NCBI GenBank assembly: GCA_043101835.1
Contig: JBICHM010000292.1
Location: 1 to 28,719, forward strand
Direction: 5' to 3'
Source of the DNA: JBICHM01 sp043101835
Lineage (GTDB): Bacteria > Planctomycetota > Phycisphaerae > Phycisphaerales > UBA1924
Length of the DNA stretch: 28,719 bases
In this document: one piece after another, positions 22,925 through 28,719 of the stretch
Position numbering within the stretch: position 1 is the first letter of the stretch
Layout: each line of letters begins with the position of its first letter
Notes under the pieces: model-generated
The model's database searches: none
What the model was told of the DNA's origin: nothing
What the model saw: the letters and a program-made list of their open reading frames with translations, nothing else
Translations under genes and position numbers: made by a program

Positions 22925-24121
22925 GTGACCAGCAAGGCGAAGCGACCCACGGTGTTCTTCACGGCTTTCGAGCCCAGCGGCGATGACCTCGGCGCGGCTG
23001 TGGCCGCAGAGCTCCGCCGGCGCGATCCGGACATCCGCATCTGCGCACTCGGCGCCGACCGCCTCCGCGCCGCCGGCGCCGAGATCATCGAGGACACCGG
23101 CCACGAGGCCGTCATGGGCATCCCCGGCCCCGGGGTCATCGCGGCGCACCTCCGCCAGCTCAAACGTGTCGACCGGTGGATGCGCGAGCACAACCCCGTG
23201 CTGCATGTCGCCGTCGATTCTCCCGCTGCGAACTTCCCGATCTGCAAGATCTCGCGTCGCCTCGGCGTGCCGGTGTGTCACCTCGCCGCGCCCCAGCTCT
23301 GGGCGTGGGCGCCATGGCGGATCCGCAAGCTCCGCCGCCTCACCGACAAGGTTCTCTGCCTGCTCCCCTTCGAGCCCGAGTGGTTCTCGTCGCGCGGCGT
23401 GCCCGCCACCTTCATCGGCCACCCCGTCTTCGACCAACCGCTCGACGCCGACGCCGTCGCGCGCAGGACCGAGCCCTTCCAGCAGGGGAAGCCCAACCTC
23501 GCCCTGCTCCCCGGATCGCGCCCAAAGGAACACTTCCGAAACTTCCCGCTCATGCTCGAGACCTTCCGCAGGCTCCGCGCGGATCGCCCGGATCTTGCAG
23601 GCCGCATCGCCGCGGTCAGCGCCGACGGCGAGCGCCGGCTCCGATCGATCGCCGACGCCAACGGCGGATGGCCCGACGGGCTCGCCGTCACCGTCGGCGA
23701 CACCGAGGCCGTGATCGCGTGGGCCGATGCCTGCCTCACCGTCTCGGGCACTGTCTCGCTGCACATCATGCGACAGGCCAGGCCGATGGTCATCATGTTC
23801 AAGGCCAGCCGCATCGCGTACGAGCTGCTCGGACGCTGGCTGATCTACGCCGAGCACCTCGCGCTGCCCAACCTACTGGCCGGGAAGCGCATCGTCCCCG
23901 AGCTGATGCCGTACTTCGGCGACCACGAGCGCCTGCTGCGCGAAGCCACGGCCCTGCTCGACGCACCGGAGGCCATGGCCCGGCAGCGCGAGGATCTCGC
24001 GCAGGTCCGTTCGCTCTTCGATGGCATGGACGCCGCGGCGGGGGGCGCCGACGCCATCCTCGAACTCCTCGGCCGCGCCGCAACGCCGGCCGACCCGGCG
24101 CCAACCGCCGCCGGCGCCTGA
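22925..24121 (+). CDS. lpxB: Lipid-A-disaccharide synthase
   Basis: The enzyme joins UDP-2,3-diacylglucosamine and lipid X to form the lipid A disaccharide at the inner membrane. The 398-residue product has the GT-B features of LpxB: FEPSGDDLGAAVAAEL near the N-terminus, a VDSPAANFPICK segment, APQLWAWAPWRIRKL, LPFEPEWF, the LLPGSRPKEHFRNFP donor-site block, and SGTVSLHIM in the C-terminal domain followed by LPNLLAGKRIVPEL. The start is GTG at 22925 with no obvious ribosome-binding site. Other lpx genes are not in the window. Presence of lpxB implies a lipid A-containing outer membrane. It is divergent from aspS. Confidence 0.95.
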   Translation: MTSKAKRPTVFFTAFEPSGDDLGAAVAAELRRRDPDIRICALGADRLRAAGAEIIEDTGHEAVMGIPGPGVIAAHLRQLKRVDRWMREHNPVLHVAVDSPAANFPICKISRRLGVPVCHLAAPQLWAWAPWRIRKLRRLTDKVLCLLPFEPEWFSSRGVPATFIGHPVFDQPLDADAVARRTEPFQQGKPNLALLPGSRPKEHFRNFPLMLETFRRLRADRPDLAGRIAAVSADGERRLRSIADANGGWPDGLAVTVGDTEAVIAWADACLTVSGTVSLHIMRQARPMVIMFKASRIAYELLGRWLIYAEHLALPNLLAGKRIVPELMPYFGDHERLLREATALLDAPEAMARQREDLAQVRSLFDGMDAAAGGADAILELLGRAATPADPAPTAAGA

Positions 24122-24129
24122 GCGCGCGA

Positions 24130-24246
24130 GCCGCAGAATGGACCCGGAGGGAGTCGAACCCTCACGCCCCTTGCGAGGCTGCGGATTTTAAGTCCGCTGC
24201 GTCTGCCAGTTCCGCCACGGGTCCGGGGCGGTTGCCATTCTGCCGC
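24130..24246. repeat. Inverted repeat flanking tRNA-Leu
   Basis: GCCGCAGAATGG (24130-24141) and CCATTCTGCCGC (24235-24246) are inverted copies matching at 11 of 12 positions, on either side of the tRNA gene. The first arm overlaps the last three bases of the tRNA. In the minus-strand precursor the two flanks could pair and enclose the tRNA. Confidence 0.55.
24139..24224 (-). tRNA. tRNA-Leu (anticodon UAA)
   Basis: The minus strand folds as a class II tRNA of 86 nt. The acceptor GGACCCG pairs with CGGGTCC, with A as discriminator. The D arm is GCGGAACTGGCAGACGC. The anticodon arm GCGGA-CTTAAAA-TCCGC carries the anticodon TAA. There is a long variable arm (CCTCGCAAGGGGCG region) and a T arm with GGTTCGACTCC. 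The discriminator A and the long variable arm are leucine identity features. The 3' CCA is not encoded (the next bases are TT), so it must be added after transcription. It lies 17 bp beyond the lpxB stop on the opposite strand. Confidence 0.97.
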
Positions 24247-24289
24247 AGATTGCCGACGCTGGCGCGACGCATCCTCGCGGAGCCCGACC

Positions 24290-24709
24290 ATGCCGCCGAC
24301 CTCTCGATCACTGCCCGCTATCGCCCTCACACTCGGACTGGTCGGCGCCCACGGCTGCGCCGCGCCCGCAGCGCGCACCGCCGAGGTTCGGCCGCAGCGC
24401 CCAGCGTTCATCAGCCATGTGGTCTTCGTTGAGCTGCGCGACCCCGCTGATCGCGCCGCGCTGCTCGACGACAGCGAGTCGATGCTCGCCTCGATTCCCG
24501 GCGTCGCCTCCTTCGCGGCGGGCGAGCACCTCGACACCGGGCGGTCGAACATCATCGCCGACTACGACATCGGGCTCTACATCGGCTTCGACAGCGAGGA
24601 GGCGTACGCCACGTACGTGACGCACCCGTCCCATGTCGCGTATCTCGACAAATGGGGCCAGCGCGTCGCGTCGCTGCGCATTTTCGATATCGGCGACCCC
24701 ACGCCTTGA
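24290..24709 (+). CDS. Exported Dabb (stress-responsive alpha/beta-barrel) domain protein
   Basis: The 139-residue product begins with a signal-like segment (SLPAIALTLGLVGAHGCAAPAA); the Cys at about 23 lies in a poor lipobox, so lipoprotein status is doubtful. The rest matches the dimeric ferredoxin-like Dabb fold: FISHVVFVELRDPADRAALL, a central variable helix, then DIGLYIGFDSEEAYATY and THPSHVAYLDKW with the conserved His-Pro-x-His. Dabb proteins include small dimeric enzymes and stress proteins, but exported forms such as this have no assigned role. ATG at 24290 follows GGAG by about eight bases. It is convergent with the large repeat protein gene. Confidence 0.8.
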   Translation: MPPTSRSLPAIALTLGLVGAHGCAAPAARTAEVRPQRPAFISHVVFVELRDPADRAALLDDSESMLASIPGVASFAAGEHLDTGRSNIIADYDIGLYIGFDSEEAYATYVTHPSHVAYLDKWGQRVASLRIFDIGDPTP

Positions 24710-24740
24710 TCCAGGCGCGCTGACCCGGGCGCGCCCGTGA

Positions 24741-26429
24741 TCACCCGGTCCAGGCGCCAAGCAGCAGGCCGAGGTCGCCGCCATCGACCATGTTGTCGCC
24801 GTTGAGGTCCGCCGGGCCGCCCGCCGCGCCCCAGGCGCCGAGCAGCAGGCCGAGATCGGCCCCGTCCACTGCCCCGTCGCCGTTGAGATCCGCCGGTAGA
24901 CCGCCGCCGACCACGATGACCACATTGCCGGCCCGGTACTCGAGCGTGTACGTCAGGCCGCCGCTGGGCGTGGGCAGCTGCACGGTGTCGAACTCGCCGT
25001 TGCGCGTCGTGGCGCTGAAGACCGTGAACTCCTGGCCAGGCGTCGGCGTAAATCCCGGCGCAAGCGTCACCGTCAGGCGCCCGCCGAGCGTTGCGCTGCC
25101 GTTGACGACCATCGCCTCCAGCGTCGGGGCGAGCTCCACGATCACCGCGCCGCCGAGCCCTGTGCTCTGGTCGAAGGTGCCCTGCAGGCCGAGCAATCCC
25201 TGCGGCGCCCCGACGCGGATGATGCCCGCGTTGATGACATTCGCCGCCACCGTGCCCTTGCCGATCAGCTGTCCGCTCGGGCCGATCGTGAGCGTCGTCG
25301 CCTCGAGCGTGCCGCCGTTGAGCGACACGGTGCCCAGGCCGCCCGATCCCAGCCCGACGCCCATCTGGAACGCCACGTCAAGCGTGCCGGCGCTGGTGAT
25401 CGCGACGCTGCCGGAGCCCGCCGCCCCGGAGACGTTCGCGCTCGACGCGGTCACACGCCCGTTCTGCTCGATCGTGAGCGTGCCCATGCCGTTCTGCCCG
25501 ACATCGAGCGCATTGGTGATCGTCCACACGCTCGCGGCGTTCCGCACGGTTGCTTCGCCGACCGAGCCGCCGTTCTGGCCAACTGAGGCGCTCCCGGCTC
25601 GTGCTTCACCGCCGTTCGAGACGAGGAGCGTGCCGACGCCGGAGCGACCAACCGTCATCGCGCCCGCGGCGCGAAGCACCGAATCGACGCCGTCGACCAT
25701 CGCGTCGCCACCACCTGCGCTGTTGTAGCCCAGCTCCACTGCGGAAGCCTCCGCGAAGCCCCCGCTGTTGACCGTCACCTGCCCGAGGCCGTCGAGCCCG
25801 ACGCGCATCGAGAAGCCGTTGGTCCAGGTCGCATCGGCGCCGCTGACGAGCACCGCGCCGTCGCCGGAACCGCCGAGGCCGATGCGGCTCGGGCCATTCG
25901 TCAGCACGGCGCCATTCAGCACCGACAACGACCCGACGCCGGCGTCGCCGACGACCATCGTCTGGCTGTTGTTCCAGGAGGTGGCCCCGCTGACCGTCGC
26001 GCTGCCCGTCGAGCCCGATGCGAAGCCGAGGCTGGTGAACACGCTCGTGACGTCGCCGTTGATGAACGTGATCGCGCCGGCGACACCGCTCTGCAGCCCG
26101 ACCGCCAGCGAGGGATCGGCCAACCCGACAGCGCGCTGGAGCGAGAGCGTGTTGGTGCTCAGGTTGATCGTGAAGTCGTCGCTGCCCACGCTGAACCGAT
26201 CTGTCGTCAACCCGGCGCTCAGCGACGCGTTGTACGTCGCGCCGAGGTTGAAGAGCCCCTCATCGCTCAGGCCCGGCGCGACGCCGCCCAGCCAGTTCGC
26301 GGGGTCGCCCAACTGCCCGCCGCCCGGCGCATTCCAGACGCGTTGTGCGCCGGCGGCGACGCCCACGGGGCAGACGCCCCCGGCGACAGCGACGATGGTG
26401 GCGAGCATCCTGACGTTCGATCGCAGCAT
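24741..26429 (-). CDS. Secreted beta-repeat protein with dockerin-like C-terminus
   Basis: From ATG at 26429 (GAGAGAG upstream) the product is 562 residues. It has a signal peptide (MLRSNVRMLATIVAVAGG..AGA) and a VWNAPGGGQLGDPANW start, as in autotransporter-like passenger proteins. About five repeats of 40-48 residues follow, of the form VGxxGxGxLxVxNGG...xxGxxSxW (for example MTVGRSGVGTLLVSNGG), the T5SS/PEP-CTERM-associated repeat type. The C-terminus is two tandem Ca-binding-like units, PADLNGDGAVDGADLGLLLGAW at about 512-534 and a near copy at 539-562, ending the protein. There is no beta-barrel translocator. It is probably a secreted or surface structural protein; the partner of the dockerin-like tail is unknown. 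Confidence 0.82.
   Translation of the reverse strand: MLRSNVRMLATIVAVAGGVCPVGVAAGAQRVWNAPGGGQLGDPANWLGGVAPGLSDEGLFNLGATYNASLSAGLTTDRFSVGSDDFTINLSTNTLSLQRAVGLADPSLAVGLQSGVAGAITFINGDVTSVFTSLGFASGSTGSATVSGATSWNNSQTMVVGDAGVGSLSVLNGAVLTNGPSRIGLGGSGDGAVLVSGADATWTNGFSMRVGLDGLGQVTVNSGGFAEASAVELGYNSAGGGDAMVDGVDSVLRAAGAMTVGRSGVGTLLVSNGGEARAGSASVGQNGGSVGEATVRNAASVWTITNALDVGQNGMGTLTIEQNGRVTASSANVSGAAGSGSVAITSAGTLDVAFQMGVGLGSGGLGTVSLNGGTLEATTLTIGPSGQLIGKGTVAANVINAGIIRVGAPQGLLGLQGTFDQSTGLGGAVIVELAPTLEAMVVNGSATLGGRLTVTLAPGFTPTPGQEFTVFSATTRNGEFDTVQLPTPSGGLTYTLEYRAGNVVIVVGGGLPADLNGDGAVDGADLGLLLGAWGAAGGPADLNGDNMVDGGDLGLLLGAWTG
24744..24896 (-). repeat. Tandem dockerin-like coding repeat
   Basis: Two coding units, 24828-24896 and 24744-24815, both encode PADLNGD-x-x-VDG-x-DLGLLLGAW and are highly similar at the DNA level (shared GGCGCC...AGCAGCAGGCCGAG). 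They are separated by four codons (AAGG). Confidence 0.8.
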
Positions 26430-26573
26430 CCGGCTCTCTCTCGTTCCCTGGCGCCAAACCGGCGTCCGGCCGGCGTCGCCGGCCCGGGCGCGCCGGGTCA
26501 GATCGCTATTCGTTCGGGCGGCCCCGGGCGTTCCATCCCGCTCCCGCAACGCCCTCGCCGCACCGTCAGGGCG

Positions 26574-26579
26574 AGTATA
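26574..26579 (-). promoter_or_regulatory. Candidate promoter (-10) for the secreted repeat protein
   Basis: TATACT on the minus strand (26579-26574) is a good -10 match in the 183-bp gap between recX and the repeat-protein gene. The -35 region is poor. The predicted leader is about 140 nt. I see no convincing intrinsic terminator for recX in the same gap. Confidence 0.35.
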
Positions 26580-26612
26580 GAGCGAGTATGCCCCCCGAAC
26601 CGGCGGGATCGG

Positions 26613-27113
26613 TCAATCGGCGTCGTCCAGGTCCGCCGAGGCGCCGATCGTGCGGCGTGCGGCCTCCAGCGCGACCTCCTCATCGAACCCGCGACGGGCC
26701 AGCCGGCCGGCCAGGCGGCGCAGCGCTGTCTGGGCGTCGAGATTCTCGGGCATCTTCCGGCGCATCACCCGAGCCGCCGCCAGCGCGTCGCCGAGCGCAT
26801 CGCGTCCAGCCAGGGCCTCGTCGAGGGCGGCTTCCGCTGCGCCGGCCTCCACGCCGCGCGACGCCAGGCGCTGCGCAAGCAGCGCTCGCGCGGCGGGCGT
26901 GCGCTCGAGCTCCCGGTCGATCATGTCGCGCGCGAACGCGCCGTCATCGATCAGCCCGAGTCGCTCCATCACCGACGCCGCCGCGTCGGCACTTGCCTCG
27001 TCGTGCCCTTTGCGCCGGAGGCGCTCGACGAGCGCCGCGCGCGTGAACGAGCGCTTCTCGAGCAGGCGCAGCGCATCGCGCTTCGCAGCCTCGACTCGGT
27101 CGGGCGCGCTCAC
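26613..27113 (-). CDS. recX: RecX-family regulator of RecA
   Basis: The 166-residue product (VSAPDRVEAAKRDALRLLEKRSFTRAALVERLRRKG) is a three-helix-repeat RecX protein. In known systems RecX binds RecA filaments and limits recombinase and SOS activity. Characteristic elements are a basic first repeat (SFTRAALVERLRRKGHDEASADAAASVMERLGLIDDGAFARDMI) and later repeats (RALLAQRLASRGVEAGAAEAALDEA, RLAGRLARRGFDEEVALEAARR). GTG at 27113 is chosen because it overlaps the nth stop as GTGA, a translational coupling signal; the open frame continues upstream only as an out-of-frame shadow of nth. recA is not in the window. Confidence 0.9.
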   Translation of the reverse strand: MSAPDRVEAAKRDALRLLEKRSFTRAALVERLRRKGHDEASADAAASVMERLGLIDDGAFARDMIDRELERTPAARALLAQRLASRGVEAGAAEAALDEALAGRDALGDALAAARVMRRKMPENLDAQTALRRLAGRLARRGFDEEVALEAARRTIGASADLDDAD

Positions 27114-27934
27114 GACGACCGCCCCGACCGACGCGCGGTCTTCTTCTTCGACGCCGCCTTCTTCGGTCCGCTCTTCTTCGACGCAGCCTTCTTCGTCGTC
27201 TTCTTCTTCGATTTCGAGCCGCCGCGCGCGTTGCTGCAGAAACGCCGACAGATCTCGTCCTGTTCGCAGAGCCACCCTCGCGCCTTGCACACGGCGCGCC
27301 CGTGCCAGATCAGCCGGTGACTGAGGATGCACCAGTGCTCACGCGGGAACTGCGCGCACAGGTAGCGCTCGACCATCGTCACCGTCGCGTCCCGCGGCGC
27401 CAAACCGAACCGCTTGGACAGACGCTCGATGTGCGTATCCACCACAAAGCCGGCGTTGATCCCGAAGGCGTTGCCCAACACCACGTTCGCCGTCTTCCGT
27501 GCGACACCCCTGAGCGCAAGCAGCTCATCCATCGTGCGCGGGACCTCGCCGCCGTGCTGCTCGACGATCGCCTGCATCGTCTCGGCGATCGCGCGCGCCT
27601 TGTTCCGGAAGAATCCCAGCGACTGCACATACGGCTCGATCGCGCTGGCGCCCGCCCGGGCGTACGCCTCTGGCGTCGGAAAGGCCTTGAAGAGCGCAGG
27701 CGTCGCCTTGTTGACGTTCGCGTCCGTCGTCTGCGCGCTCAGGATCGTGGCGATCAGCAGCTCATGGGGCGTGCTGAAGTCGAGTGCGCAGTGCGCATCG
27801 GGGTAGCGTTCGGCGAGCGCTGCGTCGATCTCGGCCGCACGTTCGCGCTTCGCGGCGCTGACCCTCGGCAGCGGGAAGGGCAGGTCGCGGAGCCCCTCGG
27901 GGTTCTTCGGCGTACGTTCCCTTGGATCGGTCAT
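27110..27934 (-). CDS. nth: Endonuclease III-like DNA glycosylase/AP lyase with Lys-rich tail
   Basis: The 274-residue product has the HhH-GPD fold of Nth, which removes oxidised pyrimidines and nicks abasic sites. The core includes LLIATILSAQTTDANVNK and the helix-hairpin-helix LRGVARKTANVVLGNAFG with the catalytic Lys147. VVDTHIERLSKRFG carries catalytic Asp166. The C-terminal cysteines are Cys216, 223, 229 and 233. Their spacing is C-x6-C-x5-C-x3-C, unlike the usual C-x6-C-x2-C-x5-C of the [4Fe-4S] loop. Residues 238-274 form a Lys/Ala/Ser tail (KKAASKKSGPKKAASKKK) resembling histone H1 tails, absent from E. coli Nth (211 residues). The start ATG at 27934 overlaps the stop of the upstream gene (ATGA). 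Confidence 0.93.
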   Translation of the reverse strand: MTDPRERTPKNPEGLRDLPFPLPRVSAAKRERAAEIDAALAERYPDAHCALDFSTPHELLIATILSAQTTDANVNKATPALFKAFPTPEAYARAGASAIEPYVQSLGFFRNKARAIAETMQAIVEQHGGEVPRTMDELLALRGVARKTANVVLGNAFGINAGFVVDTHIERLSKRFGLAPRDATVTMVERYLCAQFPREHWCILSHRLIWHGRAVCKARGWLCEQDEICRRFCSNARGGSKSKKKTTKKAASKKSGPKKAASKKKTARRSGRSS

Positions 27935-28524
27935 GCGCCGGCCTCCGCGCGCTCCACGCCCACATCCGTCGCCGGCGTCGTCGCCGCCCAGCAGCCGACG
28001 ACCAGTGCGGCCACAATCCCGATCGCGTGCAGCGACAGGCGCAGGCTGGCGCCGGGATGCAGCCGATCGAACGCGGCGCGTTCCGCGTCGGCGGTTGCGA
28101 TGTCGCCGGCGCGCGCGGCGGTCCAGAAGGCGTCGAGGTGCTGGGCCATCTCGCGCGCCGGAAAGATCAGATACTGCAGCAGCGACACCGCGAGCGCCGC
28201 CAGGATCGCCGCGCGAATCACGTGCGCCGCGCGTCTGCGGCTCACCGCCCCGGTCGCGAAAAGGCCGATCAGCGTCACGCTCGCCACCATGGCGCCGACC
28301 AGTTGCACCGTGTCGCATACGAAGAAGACGCGCGCCATCACCATGCCGGCGGCGATCGTACAGTGATCCTCCGGATATGCGGCGAAGGCCGGGAGCGACG
28401 GATCGAGGTCGCGCATCGTCGGGAAGGCGATCGCCGCGGTGGCGCCGGTCATCACGAGCGCACCGAGCCACACGCCCAGCGCCAGAATGTGCGCCGTCTC
28501 GAGTGTCGGACGCAGACGCGACAT
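27931..28524 (-). CDS. Four-helix membrane protein, DUF4149-like
   Basis: The 197-residue product has four predicted membrane segments (about 9-31, 62-92, 101-121 and 163-182). Its start, TLETAHILALGVWLGALVMTG, resembles DUF4149/TMEM205-like proteins, in which a Trp-Leu-Gly in the first helix is common. No function is known for such proteins in bacteria. An acidic loop (AGDIATADAERAAFDRLHPG) separates helices 3 and 4. ATG at 28524 overlaps the moaE stop by one base (TGATG) and its own stop overlaps the nth start by four, so it is embedded in a translationally coupled operon. The family assignment is by eye and tentative. Confidence 0.6.
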   Translation of the reverse strand: MSRLRPTLETAHILALGVWLGALVMTGATAAIAFPTMRDLDPSLPAFAAYPEDHCTIAAGMVMARVFFVCDTVQLVGAMVASVTLIGLFATGAVSRRRAAHVIRAAILAALAVSLLQYLIFPAREMAQHLDAFWTAARAGDIATADAERAAFDRLHPGASLRLSLHAIGIVAALVVGCWAATTPATDVGVERAEAGA

Positions 28525-28719
28525 CAGCGCCGTCCCTCCGCATCGACCGCGCGCCCGACCTGCCAGGTCGCGCCGCTGGTCCATTCCTCGCGCTTCCAGA
28601 TGGGCGCTTCGGCTTTCAGCCGATCGATCACTGCCCGGCAGGCGTCAAACGCCTCCGCTCGATGCCCGGCATAGACCGCGATCCCCACGCTCGCCTGCCC
28701 GAGCGCGACCCGTCCGGCG
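28524..28719 (-). CDS. moaE: Molybdopterin synthase large subunit MoaE, C-terminal part (5' end off window)
   Basis: The last 64 codons of a gene reading in from the right edge encode GRVALGQASVGIAVYAGHRAEAF, then RLKAEAPIWKREEW and SGATWQVG. The AHR/GHR segment and the K-x-x-x-P-x-W-K-[RK]-E block are diagnostic of MoaE, whose two lysines take part in sulfur transfer from MoaD thiocarboxylate to precursor Z. The catalytic lysines are present. The N-terminal half and any moaD or moaC partner lie outside the window. Its stop TGA overlaps the next ATG by one base. Confidence 0.9.
   Translation of the reverse strand, partial: AGRVALGQASVGIAVYAGHRAEAFDACRAVIDRLKAEAPIWKREEWTSGATWQVGRAVDAEGRR

Noticed and set aside
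27120..27225. Simple-sequence repeat TTCTTC... as a repeat element or CRISPR-like array
   Set aside because: It is the coding sequence of the Lys-rich tail of nth (AAG codons on the minus strand), with no spacer structure.
1..28719. Mobile element, prophage, toxin-antitoxin or defence system
   Set aside because: No transposase, integrase, phage, nuclease-defence or paired small toxin/antitoxin genes were recognised on either strand.

Overview
The window looks like chromosomal DNA of a GC-rich, Gram-negative planctomycete, most likely of the Phycisphaerae/Phycisphaerales. Three things in the sequence support this. LpxB is present, so the cell should make lipid A and have an outer membrane. 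There are exported right-handed beta-helix proteins with the N-terminal GDLxPPGAPGPTMK block. There is also a secreted repeat protein ending in two dockerin-like DLNGDG...DLGLLLGAW units, a C-terminus common in that lineage. The placement is inference; no 16S rRNA is in the window. Most of the content is chromosomal housekeeping. I see no insertion sequence, prophage, CRISPR array or rRNA.

Layout. 1-673: the 5' part of dnaA (minus), running off the left edge, preceded by 481 bp without a gene that may hold its promoter and degenerate DnaA boxes. 1155-5603: a GNAT acetyltransferase, divergent from an unrecognised exported protein; then rpmA (L27), a clear UUCG-tetraloop terminator, and obgE, which meets rarD tail to tail with overlapping stop codons. 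5755-8069: two tandem paralogous exported beta-helix proteins. 8315-9058: two small unknown proteins. 9180-14604, all minus: alanine dehydrogenase, thioredoxin reductase, a 648-residue unknown exported protein and an NAD(P)-binding epimerase-like protein. 14834-19207, plus: an HtrA-like protease with four PDZ domains, a catalytically dead trypsin-fold relative directly behind it, and a dicarboxylate/glutamate symporter. 19214-22787, minus: a CPA2 antiporter and aspS. 22925-24121: lpxB. Then tRNA-Leu(UAA), an exported Dabb-domain protein and a T5SS/PEP-CTERM-type repeat protein. 26613-28719, minus: a tightly overlapping run moaE (partial) - membrane protein - nth - recX.

The clearest functional groups are three. 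The first is the envelope quality-control pair (active protease plus pseudoprotease). The second is the translationally coupled moaE/membrane protein/nth/recX cluster, which links molybdopterin synthesis and DNA repair genes at least by co-expression. The third is the surface or exported repeat proteins.

I did not find a complete novel system such as a defence island. The most interesting leads are these: the Nth homologue with a non-canonical cysteine spacing and a histone-H1-like Lys/Ala tail; the protease/pseudoprotease pair; a terminator-like hairpin inside the aspS leader; and a near-perfect inverted repeat flanking tRNA-Leu.
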